Shown here piece by piece: positions 10,840 through 19,789 of a stretch of 64,000 nt of DNA. The notes under the pieces were generated by a model. It was not told the DNA's origin, made no database searches, and worked only from the letters and a program-made list of their open reading frames with translations. Made by a program: the position numbers and the translations under genes. The DNA is from Paulinella micropora (Eukaryota > Cercozoa > Imbricatea > Euglyphida): NCBI GenBank assembly GCA_009731375.1, contig BJOX01000320.1:269612-333611 (forward strand). Reading direction: 5' to 3'. Every line of letters begins with the position of its first letter. Positions within the stretch are counted from its first letter, which is position 1.

Positions 10840-13800
10840 ATGTCGCAATATAAATCGCTCTTAGGCTTGTCTGAAATTGCGGTGGATTCACTAGATATAG
10901 CCAACCTTGATTTAACAAACACAAACATAGTGGGCTTATACACAGATAGGGTGCCAGAAGATGCTGACCCCGTAAATCTTTATTTTACCAACATCCGATT
11001 TGACACACGACTGGCTACCAAAAGCACAACGGACATAAAAGAAGCCACTAATTTATACTATACTGATGGTAGATTTGACACAAGATTTTCAAACAAGTCA
11101 ATAGATGCTTTAAGTGATGTAGTCATAACAGGCACACCCGCCGATAACCAATTGCTCATTTATAGCACTGGTCAATGGAGAAACACTGCCCCACCATTTC
11201 TGAGATTAGACGGCCTTACTATGATGTTTGGAGATTTGAATATGGGAGGTTTTAATGTAGTAAATGTTGGTAATGTTGATGGTATTGATGTTTCCGCCCT
11301 TGATGCTTCCGTTGTTAAACTAACAGGCAACCAAACAATAACAGGAGCAAAGAATTTTTCCACGAATAGACTGAGAGTGAGTGGCAATACGGCACCAACT
11401 TCTGGGGCTGGTATAGAATTAGCATACGACAGCGATGTCAAAGCGGGTATATTAACTTCAATTGATAGAGATACAATTACGTATAAACCATTTATATTTG
11501 GAGGTGATTCATTTTATTTTGGCGGAGGGTCGGGCGATATACTCACCATTTCAAATACGGAAGTAAAGACAATGAAACCGCTAAATATGGGAGGATTTGA
11601 AATCACAAATGTAGGTAATGTTGATGGTATTGATGTTTCTGCCCTTGATAGTTCCGCGGTTAAACTAACAGGCGACCAAACAATAACTGGAAATAAAACA
11701 TTTACTACTTATGTGGGGGTAAAAGACTCAAATCCATTAAACACGGGTAAGTTATTCTTCAATTACAACAATAATATGGGTTCTATTTATTCGTCGGAGG
11801 CAGGTGGAGCAACGGGCTATCCATTATCTTTTGTCGGCTCGTCCATACTTTTTGCTCCAACAACAGGTGGTGGAATGACATTGACAAATAATGTTTTAAA
11901 TTTTAATAGCACAACAGCAATCAGCGGACTTCCAGCACCATTCTATGACGGCGATGCTTCAACGAAGGCTTACACTGATACTAAACTGGCAAAGGACGGC
12001 ACAGTGGCTATGACGGGCAGTTTAAATATGGGCGGATTTAACATAACAAATGTGGGTAATGTTGACAACATTGATGTTTCGGCTCTTGACACCGCAGTAG
12101 TTAAACTAACAGGAGACCAAACCATAGCAGGGACGAAAACATTCAGCAATGTAATAAATGCAAGTGCGGGTATTGATATGAAAAGTCAAAGCATAACGAA
12201 TGTTAATTTGGTTGATGGCATTGATGTTTCAGCCCTTGATACTTCTGTCGTTAAACTAACAGGAGACCAAACCATAGCAGGTAATAAAAAATTTACATCA
12301 ACAATAGAAGTGCGGGGCGCCACAGCTCCAACCGCTTTTGATGGTATCGGTATTGCCTTTGATACGGCGACAAATATAGGAATGATTACCGCACAAAAAA
12401 TAGCAACCGCGGCCTATTATCCAATACAAATAACAGGGTCATATGTTGATTTATATGCGGGGGATAATGTAATCGCGACAGCAACGGGCACGACACTATC
12501 TTTAAACAACAGAAAAATAACAAACTTAGCCACACCATCAGCAACAACGGACGGAGCGACAAAAGGGTATGCGGATACATTAGACGGCCAAAATGTGAAA
12601 CTAACAGGAAACCAAACCATAGCAGGAATTAAGACATATAGCAGTGGTCTTGAAATTACTGGAAATTCAATCAATGCGACAACAAAAGGAACATTTATCG
12701 TTTTCAATTCTACCAGTAATATCGGGTCAATTGCTAGTTTGGATATGAAAACAGCAACATATTACAACTTTGAAATTTCTGCCAAAAAAATAAGTTTTAT
12801 TATTGACGGGACGATTGTCGGTTGGGTAAATGCTTCGGGGCTAGATTGTAATAGTAGCAAAATAGCCAACCTTGGAACTCCTACATTATCAACAGACGGA
12901 GCGAATAAAAGTTATGTTGATACTAATTTCGTGGGACTAACAGGAGACCAAACCATAACAGGAATAAAAATATTTAATGGAAGTAGAAATGATATAAGAG
13001 CACTAAATTTGTTAAGCCAAGCTGATTTTAATAATGTGGATATCATTAATGGTGGAAATATTACATACAATGGTGCGCGGATACTAAATCAAAACGGAGG
13101 AGACATATTCTTTTCACAGACAACGGGTGATTGGCAGTCTTTCTTATATACTTTAAACACTGATTCAAGTGGAACCGCGAACCAACGAGGCTACCTATTT
13201 ACGAATGTAGCATTTGATGTAAAAGGAGCAGGACTTTATATTTCAAAACTTTTGGATAATAAAAGTGCTTCGTCTGACATCGTCCGTTTTGACAATGCTG
13301 GTGGTATGAGGTTTTATGGAGGACTGGATATGAACAGCAACAACATAACGAGTGCTGGAACAATAACGGGAACTACATTAACGGCAACCGCGGGTATATC
13401 AACGACGACACTAACCGCAAGCGGATTATTAACAGCCGATGGAGGATGTAAGTTATCTATCCAAAATAAAGTGGATGGAGGGAGCGGACAAGGTATATTT
13501 TTATATGATACAGATACTACAAGCTGGGGGATTTATATGGCAACTAATCAAGGAGCTACGAATACTAGAAGTTTAGCAGGTGGTTCAGCAGTTGCAGGAA
13601 ATGATTTTATTCAATGGGCTATGCGATTTAGATGCAATGCTGGTTCAGATACTGGTTTTATATGGGAGAATGGCTCTGAGCAATTGCTAATGTCTTTGAA
13701 TGGACTTAACGGAACACTATGGACAAAAGGCCTAATTACAGCAAGTGCTGGGGTATCAACAACCACATTAACCGCGAGTGGATTGATAACAGCAAATGCG

Positions 13801-14757
13801 GGGATTACATACACAGGAACACTTACATCAGCAACGAATACCAGTGGGGCAAAAATATCCATTCAGGGACAAACAAATGGAGGAAGCACCAGAGGAATAT
13901 ATATTTGGGATATTACTGACCCAGGCTGGGGGATTTATATGTCTCAGTCTGGGAATAATAAAGCATTAAGCGGAACAGGAACAGCACCAGCAGGAAATGG
14001 ATTTAGTAGTTATGCCGTAAGATTTAGATGTGGTGCGGACACGACCCACGGTTTTGTGTGGGAAAATGCCAATGATGTTGCTTTAATGTCGTTGAGAGGG
14101 AGCGATGGATTTTTGTGGAACAAAGGTGCCTTTCAAGCAGATGGTGGAATAACTCTTCCAGCTACATCTAGTGGTTCTTTAAGGATAAGACAAAGACCTG
14201 CTTCTACTAACGATATACAATTATATTTTACATCAGGAGGAAATGTGAATTATGATGTAGTGACTTCTTCGGGTGGTTTACTTCATGCTTGGTCTACTTC
14301 AAACTCTACTACTGGTGAGCCTTCTGGTAATTATGTTTATATTCCTCTTGGTGGTAATTGGACATACACATCGGACAGGAGGCTAAAATCAGATATTAAA
14401 ACATTAGAATGTGGAGATTGTTGCGAGAAATTAATGAAGATAAATTGTTGTTCATATTATTTGAAATCAGACGAAAAGAAAGAAAAAAAGAACCACGGAT
14501 TTATTGCGGACGAAGTAAAAAAGATTTTTCCAGAATTTGTATCCGAAAGTGGAATGAAAGCGGATGATGGAAATGGCTACCTTGAAGGCATACCATATAC
14601 AAGTTTTATACCAGTACTCGTCAGTGCTTTTCAACATTTAACGGAAAAAGTGATTAATTTAGAAAAAGAAAATAAAACTTTACTTAATATAATACAAGAT
14701 TTAACCAACCAATTAGCAGAAATTAGAGCAGTCGTATTCACTCCAAATGCCCCCTAG
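10840..14757 (+). CDS. Fibre-like virion protein with C-terminal S74 chaperone domain
   Basis: 1305 aa. The N-terminal ~130 residues include two DxRFDTR-type repeats. A repeat region follows with six LTG(D/N)QTI motifs and four copies resembling VGNVDGIDVSALD, suggestive of a beta-structured trimeric shaft. Two homologous ~110-aa modules lie near residues 870-985 and 1004-1115 (shared GIYM, RFRC and WEN motifs). From about residue 1177, TSDRRLKSDIK starts a Peptidase_S74-type intramolecular chaperone domain, with the expected Ser and Lys and a C-terminal coiled coil. In phage fibres this domain drives trimerisation and then cleaves itself off. It probably acts as a receptor-binding fibre. The open frame is complete. 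Its end overlaps the next start by 11 bases. Confidence 0.8.
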   Translation: MSQYKSLLGLSEIAVDSLDIANLDLTNTNIVGLYTDRVPEDADPVNLYFTNIRFDTRLATKSTTDIKEATNLYYTDGRFDTRFSNKSIDALSDVVITGTPADNQLLIYSTGQWRNTAPPFLRLDGLTMMFGDLNMGGFNVVNVGNVDGIDVSALDASVVKLTGNQTITGAKNFSTNRLRVSGNTAPTSGAGIELAYDSDVKAGILTSIDRDTITYKPFIFGGDSFYFGGGSGDILTISNTEVKTMKPLNMGGFEITNVGNVDGIDVSALDSSAVKLTGDQTITGNKTFTTYVGVKDSNPLNTGKLFFNYNNNMGSIYSSEAGGATGYPLSFVGSSILFAPTTGGGMTLTNNVLNFNSTTAISGLPAPFYDGDASTKAYTDTKLAKDGTVAMTGSLNMGGFNITNVGNVDNIDVSALDTAVVKLTGDQTIAGTKTFSNVINASAGIDMKSQSITNVNLVDGIDVSALDTSVVKLTGDQTIAGNKKFTSTIEVRGATAPTAFDGIGIAFDTATNIGMITAQKIATAAYYPIQITGSYVDLYAGDNVIATATGTTLSLNNRKITNLATPSATTDGATKGYADTLDGQNVKLTGNQTIAGIKTYSSGLEITGNSINATTKGTFIVFNSTSNIGSIASLDMKTATYYNFEISAKKISFIIDGTIVGWVNASGLDCNSSKIANLGTPTLSTDGANKSYVDTNFVGLTGDQTITGIKIFNGSRNDIRALNLLSQADFNNVDIINGGNITYNGARILNQNGGDIFFSQTTGDWQSFLYTLNTDSSGTANQRGYLFTNVAFDVKGAGLYISKLLDNKSASSDIVRFDNAGGMRFYGGLDMNSNNITSAGTITGTTLTATAGISTTTLTASGLLTADGGCKLSIQNKVDGGSGQGIFLYDTDTTSWGIYMATNQGATNTRSLAGGSAVAGNDFIQWAMRFRCNAGSDTGFIWENGSEQLLMSLNGLNGTLWTKGLITASAGVSTTTLTASGLITANAGITYTGTLTSATNTSGAKISIQGQTNGGSTRGIYIWDITDPGWGIYMSQSGNNKALSGTGTAPAGNGFSSYAVRFRCGADTTHGFVWENANDVALMSLRGSDGFLWNKGAFQADGGITLPATSSGSLRIRQRPASTNDIQLYFTSGGNVNYDVVTSSGGLLHAWSTSNSTTGEPSGNYVYIPLGGNWTYTSDRRLKSDIKTLECGDCCEKLMKINCCSYYLKSDEKKEKKNHGFIADEVKKIFPEFVSESGMKADDGNGYLEGIPYTSFIPVLVSAFQHLTEKVINLEKENKTLLNIIQDLTNQLAEIRAVVFTPNAP

Positions 14758-15093
14758 ATTACACCCACCACCGCCTATGATTGATTTGGCGGATGGCGAA
14801 CTAACACCTGAATTAAAAAATAGAGTTTTAGACATTTCGTTGAAGAATGAAGAAAAAAAATTGACCACGAACTTGAGGATAACTGGAATTGTTGTTGTGT
14901 AAAAAATAGACCAACTGACAGCAGAATGATTAAGTATCTGTTTCAAATGGCTATCATTATAGCAATCATTACAATTTGCTTAGTAAAACTTGCTAAACAT
15001 AACCTAGCTTGCGAGCAGACTAATGTATATGTCGGTATCCTTACACTCTTAATCGGTATCATTTTACCTTCTCCATCCAGTTCAAAGAAATGA
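14747..15093 (+). pseudogene. Two-pass membrane protein gene, frame-broken at A8
   Basis: The ATG at 14747 overlaps the end of the fibre gene. The first frame is Pro-rich (MPPRLHPPPP), then acidic, and terminates at 14898-14900. From the A8 run at 14853-14860 a second frame is open to TGA at 15091-15093. It encodes a Cys cluster (NCCC), a hydrophobic segment near YLFQMAIIIAIITICLV and a second one, VYVGILTLLIGIILPSP. Length and composition fit one protein of about 115 aa with two membrane spans. Small membrane proteins with this second-span/ILPSP ending are, to my recollection, common in virophages and related elements. That needs a profile search. It may be intact with a sequencing error. 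Confidence 0.6.
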
Positions 15094-15109
15094 AAGGGGA
15101 AACCACTTC

Positions 15110-15215
15110 CCGCTTTGAGAAGCGGAGCTTCGCAGAGTTTGTTTTTCAAACAAACCGATTTTCTGAAAGAAAATCTATCAAACCCCACAGCGGGGTTGTA
15201 GGGGCTCGTCCCTAC
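15110..15215. terminator. Five tandem hairpins between convergent genes
   Basis: Palindromes at 15110-15125 (CCGCTT/AAGCGG), 15138-15154 (TTTGTTT/AAACAAA), 15157-15175 (GATTTTC/GAAAATC), 15181-15197 (AACCCC/GGGGTT) and 15198-15215 (GTAGGG/CCCTAC). They fill the space between the + strand membrane protein gene and the - strand Cys-rich gene, whose TAG stop overlaps the last hairpin by one base. A bidirectional transcript-end signal is likely. Confidence 0.6.
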
Positions 15216-15454
15216 TAGCATTCAAAAGAATAGATTTTATACCAAGAGCTATCACCAGCACAGATTAGCGGAATGGCTTCATCAAAACTAACACACCAAT
15301 CACTCATCGGCTTATACACACATTTAAATTTGGTTTCTATTCCTTTTTGAATACACCACACACAGCTTTCATTTTTTTTATCGCTGACCCGCGAATAGAA
15401 ATCACAAGCAGTCCCACCTAACACAGAGCACACAAATAATAATATTAATAACAT
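15215..15454 (-). CDS. Secreted Cys-rich small protein (PSI-like spacing)
   Basis: 79 aa. Residues 1-16 form a hydrophobic signal peptide (MLLILLFVCSVLGG). The mature part has cysteines at 17, 31, 34, 45, 54, 65 and 79, and the CVWC motif with following Cys spacing resembles PSI/plexin-type modules. It is probably exported or membrane-associated, which is unusual among virion genes and suggests interaction with the host surface. The TATA-rich space shared with the + strand gene at 15481 and a stop codon at a hairpin both support a real gene. The PSI assignment is tentative. Confidence 0.6.
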   Translation of the reverse strand: MLLILLFVCSVLGGTACDFYSRVSDKKNESCVWCIQKGIETKFKCVYKPMSDWCVSFDEAIPLICAGDSSWYKIYSFEC

Positions 15455-15480
15455 AATATATTATACACAATATAGAAACA
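15455..15480. promoter_or_regulatory. 26-base divergent TATA-rich promoter
   Basis: ATATTATACACAATATAG separates the start codons of the Cys-rich gene (-) and the 120-aa gene (+). Both strands carry TATA-like boxes. Confidence 0.55.
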
Positions 15481-15843
15481 ATGAGTGAGTTCAAATACCA
15501 AAAGATTATTTTTCTGAGTAATGATTTTGTTGGCGATAGCAAGACATTTGACAAAAACATTCAAATGAACTTTACACCAACAAGAATGAATGTTAAGTTT
15601 ATCCACTATATGAATGATGTATCGGAAACGAAAACAAAAATCCTTTTTATGGACCGCATTGGAATAATAGGTACATTCGCCGACAGCACCACCGCAAACA
15701 TTTCAAATCTAAGCTACAATTTGGGAATTATTAATTGGACTGACGGGCAATATTCGTTTAGGGTATTGAAAACAGACAGCGGTAATATTGAGACCGACCA
15801 ACTAGCTGGAAGAATTGTTATTTGTTTAGAATTTTTGGGTTAA
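15481..15843 (+). CDS. Small protein of unknown function, possible virion component
   Basis: 120 aa, ATG directly downstream of the TATA-rich divergent promoter. There is no signal peptide or membrane span. Alternating hydrophobic and polar residues (MNVKFIHYM, KILFMDRIGIIG, RIVICLEFLG) suggest a compact beta-sheet protein. It lies 14 bases before the packaging ATPase gene and begins the cluster of morphogenesis genes, so a structural or assembly role is plausible. No family is recognised. Confidence 0.65.
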   Translation: MSEFKYQKIIFLSNDFVGDSKTFDKNIQMNFTPTRMNVKFIHYMNDVSETKTKILFMDRIGIIGTFADSTTANISNLSYNLGIINWTDGQYSFRVLKTDSGNIETDQLAGRIVICLEFLG

Positions 15844-15857
15844 TATTTATATAAACG

Positions 15858-16676
15858 ATGGAGAAAATTAATGATATACGAGTTAGACCAGTTAGAAACC
15901 AAAACGGAGATGGCGAGAAGCTGGCTAAAGGATACAAGTTATTTGATGAACCGTATGCCAATATATTTCTTCTCGCTCGCAAGAAGAGTGGCAAGACGAC
16001 AGCATTGTTTGAAATCCTGAAACGAACGACCGACAAAAAAACAAGGATTGTTATTATTGCCAGCACAATACACAAGGACCACATTTACAAAGAAATGGTT
16101 AAGCACTTCAAGAAGAAAGGTAATCCAATGGCGATATACACATATTTGAAAACGGATGGATACAGTGTCATAGACTATGAGTTAGACAAGCTGAATAAAC
16201 CCGATGAAGAGCAAGAAGGCGAGGTTGTGCGGGACGAGAAAGAAGAACCGAAGCCCAAGTTTTTATATTTTGGTAAGGAGGAAAAGAAAAAACAAGAAGC
16301 ACCTGCGGGGAGACCGTCTAAGTATCAAACTCCCGAAGTTGTTCTTGTTCTTGACGATTTGGGTAGTGGGTTGAGGGATAAATCAGTAAGCGATTTGTTG
16401 AAGCGGAACAGGCATTTCAAGTCAAAGGTGATTATAAGCTCACAATATCTACAAGACCTTAGACCAGAGGCTATTAAACAGCTGGACTACCTTCTTATTT
16501 TTCCAGGTCAGAGTGTGGATAAGATAGAACTCGTGTATAAGCATCTGGACCTTGGCTATGACCTTGAATACTTCATTGAAAAATACCACGAGGCGACCAA
16601 AGAGAGATTTAACTTTTTGTATGTGGACGCGGTATCGGACGAACTGAGGCAGAATTTCAACTATCGCTTGCGATAG
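15858..16676 (+). CDS. ATP: A32/FtsK-HerA-like genome-packaging ATPase
   Basis: 272 aa. The Walker A-like loop is ARKKSGKT at residues 40-47 (the first Gly is replaced by Ala). Walker B is VVLVLDDLG, with D166 and D167. A conserved Ser/Gln stretch follows (SKVIISSQYLQDL). The charged segment 113-150 (EEQEGEVVRDEKEE) is an insertion between strands. This family packages viral DNA into preformed capsids using ATP. The ATG follows TTATATAAACG. The TAG stop lies inside the palindrome 16661-16676, so the gene and its probable transcript-end signal overlap. The frame is intact. Confidence 0.9.
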   Translation: MEKINDIRVRPVRNQNGDGEKLAKGYKLFDEPYANIFLLARKKSGKTTALFEILKRTTDKKTRIVIIASTIHKDHIYKEMVKHFKKKGNPMAIYTYLKTDGYSVIDYELDKLNKPDEEQEGEVVRDEKEEPKPKFLYFGKEEKKKQEAPAGRPSKYQTPEVVLVLDDLGSGLRDKSVSDLLKRNRHFKSKVIISSQYLQDLRPEAIKQLDYLLIFPGQSVDKIELVYKHLDLGYDLEYFIEKYHEATKERFNFLYVDAVSDELRQNFNYRLR

Positions 16677-16698
16677 TCAATTGTCCCGCTTGCGGGAC
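16661..16698 (+). terminator. Two hairpins at the end of the ATPase gene
   Basis: CTATCGC/GCGATAG (16661-16676) contains the stop codon, and GTCCCGC/GCGGGAC (16683-16698) follows 6 bases later. Both share the GCTTGC loop type seen near 22590 and 22655. Confidence 0.6.
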
Positions 16699-16790
16699 TA
16701 ATTTCAATAAAAGATTTTTGTAATTTTATTATTTATTTTTTTCAGAACTATATATAGATAAACCTTCATCTACGACGAAGTTGTAGGTGA

Positions 16791-17102
16791 ATGCCAACAT
16801 CACCAGTGATTATTTCACAACCAGCAGGATATAACATCGGATACAATCCTTCACCAGTCAAAATGCCACAAGCAGGAGGGAAAAGAAAATCAAAAAAGAA
16901 ACAAACAGGAGGGAAAATTAACTGGAAAAAAGTAGGAAAAGCGATAGTAGATGCTAATAGGTTTATCAAGAAGAACCAATTGATTTCAAGGGGTGCTACT
17001 TTTCTGAGTGATGTCGGAGTGCCTTATGCGGACCGTGTAGCGAAAGCGGCAATTAAGCAAGGATACGGCAAACAACGAGGCGGAGCTGTTAAATTTCGTT
17101 AA
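16791..17102 (+). CDS. Small basic virion-like protein
   Basis: 103 aa. The N-terminus is Pro-rich (MPTSPVIISQPAGYN). A Gly/Lys-rich middle (GGKRKSKKKQTGGK) follows, then an amphipathic segment (INWKKVGKAIVDANRF), ending in GYGKQRGGAVKFR. The layout is reminiscent of small basic core or membrane-active proteins of adenovirus-like and polinton-like viruses, whose N-terminal and Gly-Gly regions are often protease targets. The adjoining protease gene fits that. ACTATATATAGATA at 16748-16761 is a TATA-like box ~30 bases upstream. No firm family assignment. Confidence 0.6.
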   Translation: MPTSPVIISQPAGYNIGYNPSPVKMPQAGGKRKSKKKQTGGKINWKKVGKAIVDANRFIKKNQLISRGATFLSDVGVPYADRVAKAAIKQGYGKQRGGAVKFR

Positions 17103-17157
17103 CCCCCAACCCGATTGATGTAAAATCTTATATTAATTTGTTTCTATAACATATACG

Positions 17158-17295
17158 ATGGTTGTAAAAAAACCGCGAAAGAAACAAAGACCGCCGAGGA
17201 TATACAGAACCAAAGATGGCCGACCGTATATGAAAGTGAAAGGGGAGCCTCGCAAGCGAGGCGTTCGCACGTGCGACGAAACGAGCATATCTTAA
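17158..17295 (+). CDS. 45-aa highly basic small protein
   Basis: Starts MVVKKPRKKQRPPRIYRTK and stays Arg/Lys-rich to the TAA at 17293-17295, in the style of a DNA-condensing core peptide. CTATAACATATACG lies directly before the ATG, matching the element's promoter style. The C-terminal third is encoded by two nested palindromes (17247-17262 and 17265-17276). It sits between the basic virion-like gene and the protease gene. The function is inferred only from charge and position. Confidence 0.5.
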   Translation: MVVKKPRKKQRPPRIYRTKDGRPYMKVKGEPRKRGVRTCDETSIS

Positions 17296-17356
17296 CTTTG
17301 GCGAGAAAACGAATGACCTTTCAACACTTCAAATTGTTAAACTTTTTTTGAAATAT

Positions 17357-18803
17357 ATGAACAAACCCCGAGGTAAAAAAGGACGCACAAAAGAGCGAAT
17401 AGTTAAGTCTGACTTCAACCGTCTTGAATACGAGAACCGCAATCAGATACAAGACAACTTGCAGAAAAAATATGACCTAATACACGAGCAGGAAGAAAAG
17501 GAAAAGAAGAAAAGGGAAGAGATAGAAGAAGAGAAGAAAAGGTTGGAAATAAAAGAAATGAAAGACCTTGAAGAGAAAGAAGAAGAAAAAAAAAGAAGAG
17601 AGAGAAAGGAGGATGCTGAAATGAAGGAAAGACGAGAAGAAAAGAAGAGGGAAATAGCAAAACTACAACGAATTAATATGGAATTAATAGAACACCAGAA
17701 AACTAACAATCTTTTGACAATGCCTACGACACCAGCACCAAAAAGGACGAAAACACCGCAGTCTGGAAAAGTAAAAGATGTAACTGACGAACTGAAAGCG
17801 AAAGACTCAAAATATAGGCAAATAGAACGGGAAAAAATCGTTAATGAAATGATAGATGGTCGTAGAGTCAAACCGTGGCCGACTAATAAGGTAATAATAA
17901 ATAAACTAGCAGAAGTAGAAATTAATGTCCCGATTGTTAAATCTGGCAAAAATAAGTCTAATTATAAAAATTCAATGAAACAGTTTCTTTACAATCACAA
18001 AACCACAGTCGGAATAAAAACACCAGCGGATGGATGGGCTAGGTTTGGCGCTTGGTTTTCTAAGAAAATAGCAAAAAAAAAATTTAGCACCACCGGCATT
18101 TCCACCAGCGGAAGAAAAAGAACCACCGCCACAACCAGAACCACAACCAGAACCACAACCAGAACCACAACCAGAACCACAACCAGAACCACAACCAGAA
18201 GAACCAGAAGAACAACCTCCAGCCGACGATGAGGATGTGAAAGACTTAATATCTCAATTCCAAAATATGCCACCACCGTTAGAAGACGACAAAGAACAAG
18301 TCGGGACAGGCTACCGCGGGCTAATGACGGACGAAATAGACAACATTATGAAAAAGCACGATTGGTATTTAGGGACTGTTGCTAGCGACGAAATAAACAA
18401 ATTGAATCCAGAAAAAAGAAAGAAGTATGGATTTATTATGAACTTAGATAAGTCTAGTCAAGCGGGCTCACATTGGATTGCTGTTTGGGTTGACCTGATT
18501 AAAGATGACTCTATTGAAATCTACGACCCTCTCGCACTGTATAAGCCGACTGAGCTATTTCTACACCAAATGAAACAACTTATTGAAAAGAGTAAGCCGA
18601 GCACTTACCTGCTTATGAAGGTTAATCAGGTTAAGAACCAAAGCGACACAACAGATACCTGCGGGTGGCATAGTATTAGGTTTCTTAAAGACAGAGCGAA
18701 AGGGAACCGCTTTAAATTTGCCAGCGGTTGGACTGATTTGAAGGAAAAAGAAGCGGAGGAGTTGAAAGCACAGAACGGCTACGGCTTTGACACCTTTATT
18801 TAG
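17357..18803 (+). pseudogene. PRO: Adenain-type cysteine protease with long N-terminal extension, frame-broken at A10
   Basis: The first frame runs from the ATG at 17357 (a TTG 9 bases earlier is unlikely). It encodes a basic N-terminus, a Glu/Lys coiled coil (about residues 30-110), a linker and a folded-looking domain. It loses its likely frame at the A10 run 18073-18082. Beyond the run the competing frame encodes Pro-Glu-Pro-Gln repeats and joins the frame containing the protease domain, whose ATG-bounded part is 18237-18803. In that part H79 (GSHW), D97 (IYDPL), Q131 and C142 (DTCGWH) form the Ulp1/adenain catalytic set. The protease would mature capsid proteins. The coiled coil plus linker plus protease look like one ancestral gene. 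The alternative is two genes. Confidence 0.75.
18237..18803 (+). CDS. PRO: Protease domain of the frame-broken PRO gene
   Basis: This 188-residue intact stretch holds all the expected catalytic residues of the adenovirus-protease (C5/Ulp1) fold: His in SHWIAVW, Asp in YDPL, Gln in NQVKNQ and Cys in TCGWH. It could be translated alone from this ATG, but no TATA-like box lies just upstream and the upstream sequence is in-frame coding-like Pro/Glu/Gln repeat. The internal start is therefore less likely than a fusion. The sequence ends 91 bases before the penton gene. Confidence 0.8.
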   Translation: MKDLISQFQNMPPPLEDDKEQVGTGYRGLMTDEIDNIMKKHDWYLGTVASDEINKLNPEKRKKYGFIMNLDKSSQAGSHWIAVWVDLIKDDSIEIYDPLALYKPTELFLHQMKQLIEKSKPSTYLLMKVNQVKNQSDTTDTCGWHSIRFLKDRAKGNRFKFASGWTDLKEKEAEELKAQNGYGFDTFI

Positions 18804-18821
18804 CCGATTAAAACAAAAATA

Positions 18822-18892
18822 TATTTTCTAATATATACGAACCTTTTAAAAAAAAAGCTTCACCAAAAACTCGGGTCGTAGGGTGTCCCTAC
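18822..18892 (+). promoter_or_regulatory. Promoter and hairpin before the penton gene
   Basis: TATTTTCTAATATATACGA at 18822-18840 is the element's TATA-like box with a TCTA core. A palindrome GTAGGG/CCCTAC (18878-18892) lies immediately before the ATG, an unusual place compared with the gene-end hairpins. Confidence 0.5.
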
Positions 18893-18893
18893 A

Positions 18894-19709
18894 ATGGAAT
18901 ATAGAGGCGGGCGAAGTAGTAACATTTACTATGTCAATAGCAAAAACAGGATAAACGGCACGGACAGTGATTTCACTCACTCCATTGATATGAAAGGGTT
19001 AGACAATCCTAGCCATTGTAAGATTTTACATATCTATGTTCCGAAGTCGTATTATTCGGTTGCTTCGCCATACAATACTTTTATTCTGAACGAGAACGGC
19101 AACGAGGCACTCATTACGATACCCGAAGGCAACTACACGATGAATAATCTAAAAAATAAGCTAGCCGAGGTGCTAACCGCAGAAAGCCCCAACGACTACA
19201 CATACACAATAACGAGCAACAACACCAATACCGACCCAGAAGACGGTAAGTTATTATTTACTGTGACAGACAATCCCATTAACATTCAACCGCGGTTTGT
19301 ATTTGATGACGAAACTCGTATTCACGAAATTATGGGGTTTGAGCGGTCCTCTACTTATTTCTTTGCTAATAATACACTGAGGTCGCCAAATGTCATAATC
19401 TTGACTGGCGAAAAAACATTGTATCTACAAAGCGACCTAGTTGGGGAAGGTGATAATCACGTGCTCCAAGAGATATACACGGCGAACGAAATTCCATTCG
19501 GCTCTGTTATCTATGACGGCTCTGGCAGTGAATACGGAAAACGACTATCTACGAGTTCAAGCAATGTGTATCGTTTTTACTTGACTGACGAAAACGATCA
19601 ACCCATTAACCTCAACGGCCTCGGCATTGTTATGACCTTGTTGATTTACCGCGAGACGAATTATTTTAATTTATTTACATCATTTTTTAATTTATTGAAA
19701 TCAAGGTAA
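18894..19709 (+). CDS. mCP: Minor capsid (penton-like) protein
   Basis: 271 aa. It fits the single-jelly-roll penton proteins of Polintons by position (directly before the MCP), length and pattern. An N-terminal NIYYVNSKNR segment and ITIPEGNYTMNNL, followed by Leu-rich spacing, are typical features of this family. Beta-rich segments continue to about residue 255. It would occupy the fivefold vertices of the capsid. The last residues (NYFNLFTSFFNLLKSR) are hydrophobic and do not resemble the usual ending, so the C-terminus may be altered. The ATG lies directly after the palindrome at 18878-18892. Confidence 0.8.
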   Translation: MEYRGGRSSNIYYVNSKNRINGTDSDFTHSIDMKGLDNPSHCKILHIYVPKSYYSVASPYNTFILNENGNEALITIPEGNYTMNNLKNKLAEVLTAESPNDYTYTITSNNTNTDPEDGKLLFTVTDNPINIQPRFVFDDETRIHEIMGFERSSTYFFANNTLRSPNVIILTGEKTLYLQSDLVGEGDNHVLQEIYTANEIPFGSVIYDGSGSEYGKRLSTSSSNVYRFYLTDENDQPINLNGLGIVMTLLIYRETNYFNLFTSFFNLLKSR

Positions 19710-19727
19710 TTAATTAATTTATTTTTT

Positions 19728-19748
19728 TTCTAATATTAAAGTATAGAA
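19728..19748 (+). promoter_or_regulatory. TATA-like box before the MCP gene
   Basis: TTTCTAATATTAAAGTATAG lies about 40 bases before the MCP start and shares the TCTAATAT core with the penton gene promoter. Confidence 0.5.
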
Positions 19749-19789
19749 CCCTTTGAAAAATCGTTTTTGAGTTCGTAAGTTTACACAAA

